DNA from: Pseudohalioglobus lutimaris
GTDB lineage: Bacteria > Pseudomonadota > Gammaproteobacteria > Pseudomonadales > Halieaceae
NCBI RefSeq assembly: GCF_002866825.1
Contig: NZ_PKUS01000001.1
Coordinates: forward strand, 124,001-188,000
Direction of reading: 5' to 3'
Length of the DNA stretch: 64,000 bases
A program made the translations under genes and the position numbers. Numbering within the stretch: the first letter of the stretch is position 1; the number at the start of each line of letters is the position of its first letter. Positions 35,010-44,912 of this stretch are shown here, one piece after another. Under the pieces are notes generated by a model. It made no database searches, was not told the origin of the DNA, and was given only the letters and a program-made list of their open reading frames with translations.

Positions 35010-36617
35010 CTAGGGGTCAATCCTCGGCACAGAATTCAGCAACGCCTGCGTGTAAGGGTGCTGCGGCCGGGTGAGGATCTGCTGCGCACTGCCCTGCTCC
35101 ACTATCTTGCCGTACTGCATTACGCCCACGTGATGGGCAATGCTGGGGATGATAGACAGGTCGTGGGTAATGAACAGGTAGGATACACCGAACTCCTGCT
35201 GTAGCTCGCGCAGCAGGTCCAGTACTTCAGCACGGATGCTCACATCCAGGGCACTGGTGGGTTCGTCGCAAATGATCAAGTCAGGGTTCACCGCCAGTGC
35301 GCGGGCAACGGCAATGCGCTGTAGCTGGCCACCCGAGAACTCATGGGGATAGCGCGTCGCAAACTCCGGGCCCAGTTGTACCCGGGTCAGCAACTCACCG
35401 ATTCTGGCCTGGCGCTGTTGTGGGCTCAGTCCAAGCCCCAGGCTCACCATGCCCTCGGCGATAATCTCACCCACGGTCATGCGCGGGTTCATGGACGAGA
35501 ACGGGTTCTGGAATATCACCTGTATCTGCTTGCGGTAGGGGAGCATTTCCTTACGCCCCAATTGCTGTATAAGCTCACCGTTAAATCGTACTGTGCCACC
35601 AGCAACAGGCTCCAGGTTGAGAATAGCCCGTCCCAGCGTCGACTTGCCGCTGCCGGATTCACCCACCAGCGCATAGGTTTCGCCACGCCCGATCTTCAGT
35701 GACACGCCATCTACTGCACGAGTGACGTCGACAACCCGTTGCAGAACGCCCTTGCGAACAGGAAAGTGCACCTTCACGTCGTCCAGCTGCAGCAGCGCCT
35801 CCTCTACCGCAGCGCTCTGGAAATGAGTGAGATCCGGCAGGGCATCAATCAGGCGCTGGCTATATGCCTGCTTGGGATTGTGGAAGAACGTCTCCACATC
35901 TGCACGCTCGATAATTTCACCGCGGTACATCACCGCGACCTCATCGGCGGTATTGCGCACCACGCCCATATCGTGAGTGATCAGCAGCACCGCCAGTTTT
36001 CGTGACCGGGTCAATTCGCGGATCAGTTCCAGCACCTGCTCCTGGATAGTCACATCCAGTGCTGTCGTGGGCTCGTCGGCAATCAGTATCTCCGGTTCAC
36101 AGGCGAGCGCCATGGCAATCATCACCCGCTGCTGCTGCCCGCCGGATAGCTGGTGTGGGAAGAACGTAAATCGCTGTGCGGGGTCAGGAATGCCGACCTC
36201 GTCAAACAACTGCACCACGCGTTGACGCAGCGCGTCCCCGCGCAGCGTGGTATGCAGCTTCAACGTTTCCGCAACCTGCTTACCCACGGTTTGTACCGGG
36301 TTGAGCGCGGTCATGGCATTCTGGAAAATCATCGCGACCCTGCGACCACGCACGGTCTGCATCTGTGACTCGGACAGACTGAACAAATCCTGCTCGCCGA
36401 CATGCACGGCACCTTCGGTAATCTCCAACGCATCAGGCAGCAAGCGCATTGCCGCCATGGAGGTGACCGATTTGCCGCTGCCGGATTCGCCCACCAGTGC
36501 GAAGATTTTGCCCGCCTCCAGCTCCAGCGACACACCCTTGAGGATCTCGTCGCCGGAATCCGCCAGCACCACTCGCAGGTTTTCGACCTGCATGCGAATA
36601 TCTCTCGCTGCACTCAT
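35010..36617 (-). CDS. Oligopeptide-type ABC transporter, fused double ATPase
   Basis: A 535-residue cytoplasmic ATPase with two complete nucleotide-binding domains. Each has Walker A (GESGSGKS, near residues 44 and about 320), an ABC signature (LSGGQQQR and FSGGQLQR) and Walker B with the glutamate ([24 protein letters not shown]). This is the fused OppD-OppF arrangement seen in YejF and similar peptide/nickel importers. Its ATG overlaps the permease stop by 4 bp. It is last in the reverse-strand operon 41157-35010 and powers import through the two permeases. Confidence 0.93.
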   Translation of the reverse strand: MSAARDIRMQVENLRVVLADSGDEILKGVSLELEAGKIFALVGESGSGKSVTSMAAMRLLPDALEITEGAVHVGEQDLFSLSESQMQTVRGRRVAMIFQNAMTALNPVQTVGKQVAETLKLHTTLRGDALRQRVVQLFDEVGIPDPAQRFTFFPHQLSGGQQQRVMIAMALACEPEILIADEPTTALDVTIQEQVLELIRELTRSRKLAVLLITHDMGVVRNTADEVAVMYRGEIIERADVETFFHNPKQAYSQRLIDALPDLTHFQSAAVEEALLQLDDVKVHFPVRKGVLQRVVDVTRAVDGVSLKIGRGETYALVGESGSGKSTLGRAILNLEPVAGGTVRFNGELIQQLGRKEMLPYRKQIQVIFQNPFSSMNPRMTVGEIIAEGMVSLGLGLSPQQRQARIGELLTRVQLGPEFATRYPHEFSGGQLQRIAVARALAVNPDLIICDEPTSALDVSIRAEVLDLLRELQQEFGVSYLFITHDLSIIPSIAHHVGVMQYGKIVEQGSAQQILTRPQHPYTQALLNSVPRIDP

Positions 36618-37984
36618 GCCTCTGACCTCCTCGAAGCCGTTCGCGGATCAAAGGCATCGCGCACCAGATCGGAGAACAGATTGGCCGCCAGCACCAGCAC
36701 GAACATGAAGAATAACGCACCGGACAGGGTCCACCAGATAACCGGCTCCCGCGACAGCTCGGAGCGGGCACCGTTAATCATGTTGCCCCAGCTACCCATG
36801 GAGGGATCGATGCCAACGCCGATATAGGACAGCACCGCCTCAGCAAGAATCAGCGATGAAAAGTCGAGCACGAACGTGATGAGGATAATGTGCACAACAT
36901 TGGGCAGGATATGGCGACTGAGAATCCTGACATGGCTCACACCAAATGCGTGGGCCGCCTGCACGTAACCCAACTGGGAGATTTTCAGGGTCTCCGCACG
37001 AATCAACCTGCACAGGGAGGACCAACTGGTTACCCCCAGGATAAAGCATAGCGCGATAAACCGGGCATCTGCCTTTTCCATGCCGATGGAGAAGAAGTCG
37101 GGGTTGAGGTCTATATATACCTGGAACAACAGCACCGAAGCAGCAATCAGCAAAATGCCTGGAATAGAGCTCAGGGTGGTGTAGAGGTACTGCACCACGT
37201 CGTCTACCCAGCCCTTGAAATAACCAGCACTGACTCCCAACGTCACGGCAATGGGCAGCATGATCAGCGTGGACAAGGTGCCAAGCAGCACACCGGTGCG
37301 CACCCCCTTGATGCTCTGGTAGGCCACGTCTGCCCCACCCTGGTCTGTGCCCAGCACGTGATAGTACTCACTGATCATCACCAGCCAGGTAAAGAAACAG
37401 ATCACCCCGACCTGCACCACCCAGGAGGCGTGCCACGGATATTGGCTGTGGCGCAGCAGCAACCACTGCGGTGCAAGCAACAGCGCTGAAATCAATAAGC
37501 CCCAGAGCAGGGCCTGCAGGCTCTTGCTGACAATGTCACCGAACTGCCCGGACGGGTCCGTGAGGTGTTGCCCGGCGTGCATTAGCGGCGGAAAGTCGCG
37601 CACGGCGTTGCCGTTGGCGTCTTTCATGTTTTCCTTTTCGAAAGAGTTGAGGGCAAAAGGCGCCGAGTAGGTACGCTCGAAGCGCTCCCCCATGCCGCGC
37701 AGCATCACGTCCAGCAGACTGGTGACCTTGTTGTCGTAAAAGACTTCCTCGGTTTGCAATCCCTCCGGGTTTTCCAGCGCCTTCCTGAAGTGCACGGAAT
37801 CCGCCAGGGCGATACCCACGTAAGTCATGATGACAGTAAAGGTGACCATTCCCAGGCGCGAGGAAAACACGTCTCCCCAGCGCTCGCGCGTCTGCGGATC
37901 CCTGCGCAGGCGATAAAAGAATATAACCAGCACCACCACCAACAGGAAGATGAGCGCATCGGACCAAAGCAGGACAGGCTTCAT
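36614..37984 (-). CDS. Oligopeptide-type ABC transporter permease (OppC/YejE-like)
   Basis: A 456-residue inner-membrane subunit. The C-terminal ~270 residues are a normal binding-protein-dependent permease domain with an EAA-type loop (GYVQAAHAFGVSHVRILSRH, then ILPN). The first ~190 residues are an added region with several hydrophobic spans and a periplasmic stretch containing DPSGQFGDIVSKSLQALLWG, making it longer than YejE (about 340). Its start is 13 bp after the partner permease and its stop overlaps the ATPase ATG. Confidence 0.9.
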   Translation of the reverse strand: MKPVLLWSDALIFLLVVVLVIFFYRLRRDPQTRERWGDVFSSRLGMVTFTVIMTYVGIALADSVHFRKALENPEGLQTEEVFYDNKVTSLLDVMLRGMGERFERTYSAPFALNSFEKENMKDANGNAVRDFPPLMHAGQHLTDPSGQFGDIVSKSLQALLWGLLISALLLAPQWLLLRHSQYPWHASWVVQVGVICFFTWLVMISEYYHVLGTDQGGADVAYQSIKGVRTGVLLGTLSTLIMLPIAVTLGVSAGYFKGWVDDVVQYLYTTLSSIPGILLIAASVLLFQVYIDLNPDFFSIGMEKADARFIALCFILGVTSWSSLCRLIRAETLKISQLGYVQAAHAFGVSHVRILSRHILPNVVHIILITFVLDFSSLILAEAVLSYIGVGIDPSMGSWGNMINGARSELSREPVIWWTLSGALFFMFVLVLAANLFSDLVRDAFDPRTASRRSEA

Positions 37985-37997
37985 TCTCTCGCGACCC

Positions 37998-38975
37998 TCA
38001 GTTCAGTCGAACCCGGGGGTCGGCCCAGGTATAGGAAATGTCAGTCAGGATCAGGCCGAAGATATACAAAATAGAGCCGATAAATACCATGCTGCGCACA
38101 ATCGCAAAATCCTGGGACTTGATGGCGTCCAGCATATAGCTGCCAAGGCCTGGGATACCGAAGAAGGACTCTATCAACAGACTACCCATGAACAGGGAGG
38201 GAATGAGCACCACCACGCCGGTAAGTATGGGGATCATCGCATTGGGCAGAATGTGCCCGAACAGAATCTTCATCTCACTGGCGCCCTTGGCACGCGCCGT
38301 GCGCACATAATCCTGGTTGGCTTCCTCGAGGAAAAGCGTGCGGTACCAGCGAGCCCCCGAACCAATACCTGCAATTACACCCACCAGTACGGGCAGTATA
38401 AGGAAACGCCAGACATCCCCTTCTGAATGAAAGCCGGAGACCGGCACCAGCTTCCAGGTCTTCGCGACAAGGTACTGCCCGCCTATGATGTAGAAAAGGT
38501 AGGAGATAGACATCAGGGACACGAAAAGAAACACCGCCCACCGGTCCAGTCGCGTGGCGTGGAACATTACCACCATCAGCGCCACACAGATATTCACCCA
38601 GATACCAATCACAAAGGAAGGCAGGGCCACCGCCAGGCTGGGCCACATACGCGTCGAGACGTCCGTGGTAATGTCGCGGCCACTTTCCGATCGACCGAAA
38701 TCGAATGCGAACAGGCGCAGTGACTTGTTGAAGAATATGGTGTCGGTGACACTCTGGAGGCCCTCGGACTCGCTGTTGATAAAGAGCGGCTTGTCGTAGC
38801 CATTCTTGACCTTCCAGGCCTGGATGGCCTCGGGCGTCACATACTTGTCACCCAGCTGCGAGGCCGCCATATCGTCAGGCGAGTTGACGACAAAGAACAG
38901 CGTAAAGGTCAGCAGGTTCACGCCCACCAGGATAGGGATAGCGTAGATCAAACGTCTGATGATATAGGCAAGCAT
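37998..38975 (-). CDS. Oligopeptide-type ABC transporter permease (OppB/YejB-like)
   Basis: A 325-residue inner-membrane permease starting MLAYIIRRLIYAIPILVGVN, the standard OppB opening. The cytoplasmic EAA loop is YVRTARAKGASEMKILFGHI, then LPNAMIP. Six membrane spans are expected. It lies 4 bp after the binding-protein gene and 13 bp before the second permease in one reverse-strand operon. Confidence 0.92.
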   Translation of the reverse strand: MLAYIIRRLIYAIPILVGVNLLTFTLFFVVNSPDDMAASQLGDKYVTPEAIQAWKVKNGYDKPLFINSESEGLQSVTDTIFFNKSLRLFAFDFGRSESGRDITTDVSTRMWPSLAVALPSFVIGIWVNICVALMVVMFHATRLDRWAVFLFVSLMSISYLFYIIGGQYLVAKTWKLVPVSGFHSEGDVWRFLILPVLVGVIAGIGSGARWYRTLFLEEANQDYVRTARAKGASEMKILFGHILPNAMIPILTGVVVLIPSLFMGSLLIESFFGIPGLGSYMLDAIKSQDFAIVRSMVFIGSILYIFGLILTDISYTWADPRVRLN

Positions 38976-38979
38976 GGGC

Positions 38980-41157
38980 TTATCCGTTGTGGTTGCGGCG
39001 GGCCGTCGCGTTCTGGCGTCGACGGTAGGCGATAACCCCGGGCAGAATCAGCACCACCAGCATCATTGCCCCGGCATAGAGTGGCCAGGTGACGGGCTGG
39101 TTCCACTCGGCGCGTTTCTGCTCGCGCATCCCGGCGTCCAGGTTTATGTATTTAAGCGTGGCCTTGGTAATGCCATGGCGCTTGGTATTGGTAACCCAGG
39201 CGTTGGCGAGATATATATCCTTCGGGTAGTACGCATAGAGCCAGACTGCTTCCTCGCGGAAGATCTCGACCATACGCGCAACCATCACATCCCGCTCCGG
39301 CCCCGGCGGTGTTACCCGCACCTTGCGAAACAGTTCGTCGTACTCTGCGTTCTCGAAATTGGAGTTGTTGGTGCCATCGCATTTGCAGACCAGGGGGCTC
39401 TCGGGGCTGTACAGCAGGAAAAGGAAGTTCTCCGGGTCAGGGTAGTCGGCCAGCCAGCCGTAGGAATAAATCTGGCTGTTCCCGGTCAGCAGCTTCTCCC
39501 GGGTGCGGTTCCAGTCGGCGGGCCTGAACTCCACCTGTATACCGATCTGGCTAAAGGAGCGATCCATCCAGTTCATCTGGGTCTTGCCCACGGCCTGCGA
39601 CTGTACATCAATGAATATCTTCAGCGGTTCGCCGGTACGGGCGTCACGCCCGTTGGGATAACCTGCCTCAACTAACAGTTGTTTGGCTTCATCGATAGAT
39701 CGACGCACGGCCTGGTCATCCTTCCACACGTGGGTATACGGATTGATCCCGGCCTCCCCTTCAAGGTGGCCGGCGATACCCGGTGGAATCACGTTGTGAG
39801 CAACAATTCCGTTACCCTTGCGGAAGATAGCGAGGTATTCCTCAACGTTGAACACAATCTGCAGAGCCCGGCGCAACTTGCGCTTCTCTTCGGTGTAGCC
39901 GCCTACCACCGGGTCACGCATATTGAAGCCGTAATAATAAATGCCCGGCTTTACGTCGGGGTCCATACGAATCCCATGGTCCGCCACGTCTGCGGACATC
40001 TCCACGCCATCCGGACCGACTACGAATGCCTGGTCATAGACCGAATTGGTGTTGCCATGGGTTTCTCCGGAACGGTCGTAGTAGCCCTGCAGGAACTTGG
40101 TCCACAGCGGCAGCACTTCTTTTTCCAGGCGATAGACTGCCCGGTCAACAAACGGAACGCGCTTTCCTGCGTCGACCAGATTTCCTGCTTCAAGGTCTCC
40201 TGGCTCGCCTTCCGTGGGAAAGTAATCCTCGCGATAGTTGGGGTTGCGTTCCAGCACGATCTCACTGTTGGGGTCGTTCTTGACCATCATGAAAGGCCCG
40301 GACCCAATCGGCCACCAGTCCAGGGTCAGGTTACGATCAAGAAATCCGGGGTTGGCATAAAACCTGTCGGCCTCGGGCGGCACGGGAACGAAGAAGTGCA
40401 TCGCCAGCCAGTAGACGAACTGCGGGTACCGCCCCTTGATGGTGATACTCAAGGTTCTCTCGTCGACAACTTCAAGGCCTTCCATGGGATAGTCGTCCAG
40501 GTTCAGCCAACCGTCGCGATCCAGCGCTTCCAACCCGGCGGTGAACTCTGCCATGCCGACAATATACTGCGCCATGAAACCCAGCATCGGCGACCCCAGG
40601 GCGGGGTCCGCCAGCCGCTTTATCTGGTATGCATAATCATTGGCGTGTACCGGGCGACTGGCGGTTTCAGGAAAGTCCGGCACCTGTTTGTAACCCGCTC
40701 CCTCTTCTGCAGTACTGAAAAGATAGAGTGGCTCTCCGTTCTCCTTGGTGGCGAAAGCCGGGTGCGGCTGGTAGTGCGCGTCTTCCCGCACCTTGAGGGT
40801 GTACCGGGTAAAGGCAATCTGATCGCTGTCGGCGGTTACTTCATTTCCCGATTCATCCAGGTAAGTCTCTACAGGGAAGTCTTCCACCCCCTGCGGCTCC
40901 AGTTCATAGGGCCGCTTGAGAAAGTGATATCCCATGGGCGGCTCGTAGATCTGAAAAATAAACAGGGACTCGTCGGATGCGTAGGAGATAGCGGGATCAA
41001 GATGCTTGGGGGGGGCAGGCGACATCACCGACTGGTAGACCAGTTGTCCCTCTGGCGAGGGCGGATTCGGATTATTCCAGGGGCCTTCGCCACAACCGCC
41101 CAGTAGCATCAGGGCAGTGAGGCCCAATGTGGCGCACACAGCGCGGGCAGATGTCAT
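38980..41157 (-). CDS. Peptide-type ABC transporter substrate-binding lipoprotein with C-terminal membrane helix
   Basis: A 725-residue family-5 binding protein. The signal peptide ends in the lipobox LLGGC (Cys about 22). The body carries the SBP_bac_5 features: FTRYTLKVREDAHYQPHP, GSGPFMMVKNDPNSEIVLER, LRRALQIVFNVEEYL, and YSYGWLADYPDPENFLFLLY. Unusually, residues about 690-712 form a membrane helix (WPLYAGAMMLVVLILPGVIA) followed by RRRQ, so the protein would be anchored at both ends with the substrate domain in the periplasm. At 725 residues it is longer than OppA (543) or YejA (about 600). It is the first gene of the operon; the ligand is unknown, probably peptides. Confidence 0.9.
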   Translation of the reverse strand: MTSARAVCATLGLTALMLLGGCGEGPWNNPNPPSPEGQLVYQSVMSPAPPKHLDPAISYASDESLFIFQIYEPPMGYHFLKRPYELEPQGVEDFPVETYLDESGNEVTADSDQIAFTRYTLKVREDAHYQPHPAFATKENGEPLYLFSTAEEGAGYKQVPDFPETASRPVHANDYAYQIKRLADPALGSPMLGFMAQYIVGMAEFTAGLEALDRDGWLNLDDYPMEGLEVVDERTLSITIKGRYPQFVYWLAMHFFVPVPPEADRFYANPGFLDRNLTLDWWPIGSGPFMMVKNDPNSEIVLERNPNYREDYFPTEGEPGDLEAGNLVDAGKRVPFVDRAVYRLEKEVLPLWTKFLQGYYDRSGETHGNTNSVYDQAFVVGPDGVEMSADVADHGIRMDPDVKPGIYYYGFNMRDPVVGGYTEEKRKLRRALQIVFNVEEYLAIFRKGNGIVAHNVIPPGIAGHLEGEAGINPYTHVWKDDQAVRRSIDEAKQLLVEAGYPNGRDARTGEPLKIFIDVQSQAVGKTQMNWMDRSFSQIGIQVEFRPADWNRTREKLLTGNSQIYSYGWLADYPDPENFLFLLYSPESPLVCKCDGTNNSNFENAEYDELFRKVRVTPPGPERDVMVARMVEIFREEAVWLYAYYPKDIYLANAWVTNTKRHGITKATLKYINLDAGMREQKRAEWNQPVTWPLYAGAMMLVVLILPGVIAYRRRQNATARRNHNG

Positions 41158-41366
41158 TGGCTACGTATCCCGGTGATATGTAATGTTGATTATGAACGTG
41201 AGGTGACAGTTAGCGAGAGGTTACATCCCTGCCGCCCAGGTAGCAATGCCTTGCACCGATGGAACGCTATACCGCACAGGACGCCCGTAAAAATCGCCGC
41301 CCTTGCCTGCCATCTGCGGCCGTAATGTATAGTGGATCATTCACTCATAATCAACAGGGACTCATT

Positions 41367-41732
41367 ATGTCGCTACTTATCGTTGCCGCACTGGTGCTGG
41401 TGCTATTCCAACTCTGGTTGTTGCCGGCCAGCCTGCTCCTCAAACACACCGATTACCTTGCCTCCAGTCGCGACAACCCGCCTCCGCAATCGCAGTTGCA
41501 GCAGCGTGTCACCCGCGCCGGCGCCAACCTGCAGGAGAGCCTGCCGGCCTACCTGGCCCTGTGCCTGCTGGCCATGATTCAGGGCGTAGACCTCAGTACG
41601 GTAGCCCTGAGCTGGCTGGTACTGCGTATTGTCTACATACCCTGCTACCTGTTCGGCGTTCATCATATGCGATCACTGGTGTGGGTGGGCTCGCTGGGCT
41701 GCCTGATCTACATGGCGGTCAAGCTGGTGTAG
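41367..41732 (+). CDS. MAPEG-family membrane protein
   Basis: A 121-residue protein of four hydrophobic helices with the MAPEG pattern: LQQRVTRAGANLQESLPAYL after helix 1 (the R-x-x-N-x-x-E type active-site/glutathione motif) and LVLRIVYIPCYLFG before the last helix. AGGGA lies 7 nt before the ATG at 41367; a longer upstream frame has no ribosome site. MAPEG enzymes use glutathione on lipid or xenobiotic substrates, but bacterial members are mostly uncharacterised. Confidence 0.85.
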   Translation: MSLLIVAALVLVLFQLWLLPASLLLKHTDYLASSRDNPPPQSQLQQRVTRAGANLQESLPAYLALCLLAMIQGVDLSTVALSWLVLRIVYIPCYLFGVHHMRSLVWVGSLGCLIYMAVKLV

Positions 41733-41821
41733 CCCCCGGGCAGTGGGCGCAGGGATCGCGCTTTTAGCCCTGTGGGCTATGCTGTTGGTGAACGCATCAG
41801 ACCTGAACAGGAGCACCAAAG

Positions 41822-42265
41822 ATGGCAGATTACATTCCACCCGCGCTCGACTGGGTAAGGGAACAGGTTGAGCTGTACGAAAGTAGCGGCGGCACGCAGG
41901 GCAACACACTGCTGGATACCGGTATGCCCTGCATTCTGGTTACACATACCGGCAACAAGACTGGCGCCATTCGCAAAATCCCGCTGATGCGGGTTAACGT
42001 GGACGGCAACTATGTGTTGATTGGCTCAATGGGCGGGCAACCCAACAACCCGGTGTGGGTCTACAATTTGCGGGCACATCCGGACATCGAGATACGAGAC
42101 AAGACGGACGTATTCCCGATGCGAGCCCGCGAAGTCGCAGATGACGAGGAACGAGCCCGCCTCTGGGCGGCCGGCGTTGCCGCCTATCCGCCCTACGAGG
42201 ACTATCAGGCTAAAACCAGTCGCAAGATTCCGGTCTTTCTCGCTGAGCCGCGTCGGGAAGACTGA
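41822..42265 (+). CDS. Ddn-family (F420-type split-barrel) nitroreductase-like protein
   Basis: A 147-residue protein with the Ddn-family sequence: the strand block PCILVTHTGNKTGAIRKIPL, the loop YVLIGSMGGQPNNPVWVYNL with the conserved Asn-Pro-x-W, and the helix ARLWAAGVAAYPPYEDYQAK with the catalytic-site Tyr. In actinobacteria these enzymes use deazaflavin F420. F420 is uncommon in gammaproteobacteria, so this member may use a different flavin or reflect transfer. AGGAG lies upstream of the ATG. It is convergent with the dehydrogenase at 42267. Confidence 0.85.
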   Translation: MADYIPPALDWVREQVELYESSGGTQGNTLLDTGMPCILVTHTGNKTGAIRKIPLMRVNVDGNYVLIGSMGGQPNNPVWVYNLRAHPDIEIRDKTDVFPMRAREVADDEERARLWAAGVAAYPPYEDYQAKTSRKIPVFLAEPRRED

Positions 42266-42266
42266 G

Positions 42267-43403
42267 CTAAGCCTGCTTATGCGGGTTGATAAGGTACTTC
42301 TGGCCGGTCTGGCGCTGACTGTAGAGACGCAGGGTATCCAGGGAAAGGGCCTCTTCCATGGAGATTTCCGCAGTGTAATGACTGGCGAACGTGGTGCTTA
42401 TCTCCGCAGCCACACGCTGCCTCAGCTCTATCATGCGTGGAATGCCTATACGCTGCAGGAAGGGTGTCAGCAGCCAGCCACTCACACTGAACGAGAACCC
42501 ATAGGCGGCTGTGAGCTGTATGGGTGACAGGTCCAGCCGACCGTAAACATAGACCTTCTTCATGGTATCGGAACCGTAACGGTTGTACTCCATCCCTTTC
42601 GTCGCAGCGCGTTCCATGCAGGTGAGGATAGTGTTGGCCATGTTGCCACCGCCGGTAGCATCAAAGGCCAGGTAGGCGCCGGTGGCCTCGATTGCGGCGG
42701 TCAGGTCGTCGGCAAAACTGTCCGAACTGGAGTTGACCACGTATTTGGCCCCGATCTCACGCAGAATCTCTTCCTGTTCCGGCTTGCGCACAATGTTCAC
42801 CAGATCGATACCATCGGCCAGGCAGACCCTGTTCAGCATCTGGCCCAGGTTGGAGGCAGCAGCGGTATGCACCAGCGCAGTGAAGCCCTCGTCACGCATG
42901 GTCTCAACCATGCCCAGCGCAGTCATCGGGTTGACGAAGCTGGAGGCGGCTTGCGCGGGCGACACAGCAGCCGGCATGGGCAGCGCCATCATGGCATTCA
43001 CGCAGCGATACTCGGCGAACATTTCACCGCCGGCTATGCCCACGGTTTTGCCTAACAGACTCTGGGCCGCATCAGAGGAGCCCGCGGCGACGACCACCCC
43101 CGCTGCTTCGTTGCCCACGGCCATAGGTTCACCGACCCGGCCAGCCACCATACCCATGAGCCTGGAAGGAATATCTGCGGTCACCACCGGTGACTCCGCG
43201 GTACCCCCAGCCACGGCTGTGCCCAGGTCAGCAGGGCCGGTAAGCAGCGCCAGATCAGAGGGGTTAATCGGGGCTGCCTCGATGCGCACGATGATGTCAT
43301 CGGGACCCGGCTTGGGTAGTTCCACCGCGGCGATAGACAGCTGCAGTTGGCCCTCTTTGCTTATCAATGACTGGATCTGGCGAGACTGTTCTGGTGCACT
43401 CAT
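42267..43403 (-). CDS. Medium-chain (zinc-type fold) NAD(P)-dependent dehydrogenase
   Basis: A 378-residue MDR-superfamily protein. The GroES-like N-terminal half contains IVRIEAAPINPSDLALLTGP and MAVGNEAAGVVVAAGS; the Rossmann half has ALVHTAAASNLGQMLNRVCL and AYLAFDATGGGNMAN. The zinc ligands of alcohol dehydrogenases are missing, so it is more like quinone or enoyl reductases. The substrate is unknown. Its stop is 2 bp from that of the convergent Ddn-like gene. Confidence 0.87.
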   Translation of the reverse strand: MSAPEQSRQIQSLISKEGQLQLSIAAVELPKPGPDDIIVRIEAAPINPSDLALLTGPADLGTAVAGGTAESPVVTADIPSRLMGMVAGRVGEPMAVGNEAAGVVVAAGSSDAAQSLLGKTVGIAGGEMFAEYRCVNAMMALPMPAAVSPAQAASSFVNPMTALGMVETMRDEGFTALVHTAAASNLGQMLNRVCLADGIDLVNIVRKPEQEEILREIGAKYVVNSSSDSFADDLTAAIEATGAYLAFDATGGGNMANTILTCMERAATKGMEYNRYGSDTMKKVYVYGRLDLSPIQLTAAYGFSFSVSGWLLTPFLQRIGIPRMIELRQRVAAEISTTFASHYTAEISMEEALSLDTLRLYSQRQTGQKYLINPHKQA

Positions 43404-43649
43404 GATTGTTTTCCGCTAGGCATGGTCTGGCCACGAACCATAGCACATGTGCGGGCAGTTCAAAGGTCTGGGGCAAAAGGCAGCGCAGGTGCCTGAGCAG
43501 TTCACCGGGCAGGCCCCTGCGCCCACCGGGAATACATTCCACACCTGGAACCGGAGTCGCTTAATTCCATGCACAGGGGTCTGGCGCCCCGGCCAAGGGT
43601 TGACTAACCTGTAGCCCATGCAATCCAACAATCAAGCGGAAACTCCGGC

Positions 43650-44576
43650 GTGACATTCCAGCAATTGTTCAACGAGTTTTCCAATGACAGGCTGCTGTAC
43701 TTTTTCGTACCGATCTTTCTGCTGTCGGTGGCACTTGAGTATGGTTACAGCCGCCGGCACAGCCTCGACCTGTACGAACCACGTGACACCAGGGCCTCTT
43801 TCTGGATGCTGCTGTTCACACCGATAGTCGAGTTTCTACCCAAACTCGGCGCCTTCATACTCTTTTACTACCTGCACGAGATGAGCCCACTGAAGGATAT
43901 TGTCCAGCGGCAGTGGTGGGCCTGGTGCCTGCTGCTGGTGCTGGACGATTTCGTCTACTACTGGTTCCACCGCATGAATCACGAGATACGGCTGTTCTGG
44001 GCGGGCCATGTTACCCATCACTCCGCGCTGAAAATGAATTTCGCCACCGCACTGCGTCAGGGGGTGGGTGAGCGCTTGCACAAATTCCTTTTCTGGGTGC
44101 CACTGCCATTGCTGGGGTTCGACCCGCTGATGATATTCACCGTGATGACGATCAACCTCTTCTACCAGTTCTGGATACACAGTGAACTGGTGGACAAGCT
44201 CCCGGCCCCCATCGAATACTGGTTTAACACTCCTTCACACCACCGGGTACACCATGCGTCCAATATTCGCTACCTTGACTGTAATCACGGCGGGATTTTT
44301 ATTATCTGGGATCGCCTGTTTGGTTCATTTTCCCGGGAGATGCCGGGGGAGAAGCCCACTTACGGACTTACCGTCAATATTACCTCTTACCGTCCAATAG
44401 ACGTGGCGACCCACGAGTACCAGTCAATCTGGCGAGACTGCAAGAGAGCAACAAACTGGGTTGATCGCTGCCGCTACCTGCTGTTGGCGCCAGGCTGGAG
44501 CCACGATGGCGAGGACAAACGCGCGCGGGTACTGCGCAGTAAATTGGGTCTGCAGCCGGGTCCGTTGAACGGGTGA
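43650..44576 (+). CDS. Fatty acid hydroxylase/sterol desaturase family protein
   Basis: A 308-residue integral membrane di-iron enzyme. All histidine clusters are present: HRMNH (about 111), HVTHHS (about 124) and HHRVHH (about 201), and about four hydrophobic spans surround them. Family members hydroxylate or desaturate lipids, sterols or carotenoids; the substrate here cannot be read. The start is GTG at 43650 with GCGGA upstream. The neighbours give no functional hint. Confidence 0.9.
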   Translation: MTFQQLFNEFSNDRLLYFFVPIFLLSVALEYGYSRRHSLDLYEPRDTRASFWMLLFTPIVEFLPKLGAFILFYYLHEMSPLKDIVQRQWWAWCLLLVLDDFVYYWFHRMNHEIRLFWAGHVTHHSALKMNFATALRQGVGERLHKFLFWVPLPLLGFDPLMIFTVMTINLFYQFWIHSELVDKLPAPIEYWFNTPSHHRVHHASNIRYLDCNHGGIFIIWDRLFGSFSREMPGEKPTYGLTVNITSYRPIDVATHEYQSIWRDCKRATNWVDRCRYLLLAPGWSHDGEDKRARVLRSKLGLQPGPLNG

Positions 44577-44645
44577 CGCACTGCGCACGCAGGCATAGGA
44601 AACAGACCGCTTATACGCGCATACTGAATAACGCCGGAGGCGAAC

Positions 44646-44912
44646 ATGGCAAAGAATAAAACCGAAGCTGAGTTGGTAAAGAAGGCACTCGCGGTGGGCG
44701 GAGTGTATGTCAAAAAACGCGGCTATGGCGAGTTCGAAGAGACCGACTCCCACAAACTCAAGGTCGAGTATATCTATCGCGCCCTGGTGGAGGACAAGCT
44801 GATCCAGCCGCTCGCCAAGCAGGATATCAGCGTACCCAACATGGAGCACAAGCTTGCGCTGTGGATCAAACGGCAATTGCCCGCAGACCACCCACTGATC
44901 ACCGGGCAGTGA
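44646..44912 (+). CDS. Small basic protein, DUF5062-like
   Basis: An 88-residue soluble protein, helical and lysine-rich at the start (KTEAELVKKALAVGGVYVKK), ending KRQLPADHPLITGQ. The size and opening resemble the DUF5062 family of marine gammaproteobacteria, which I recall but cannot confirm. GGAGG lies upstream of the ATG (CCGGAGGCGAAC). Its stop overlaps the next small reading frame (GTGA). Confidence 0.7.
   Translation: MAKNKTEAELVKKALAVGGVYVKKRGYGEFEETDSHKLKVEYIYRALVEDKLIQPLAKQDISVPNMEHKLALWIKRQLPADHPLITGQ

Noticed and set aside
39679-41106. 475-codon forward frame antisense to the binding-protein gene
   Set aside because: The reverse frame is an unmistakable SBP_bac_5 protein in an operon; the forward frame is a codon-bias shadow.
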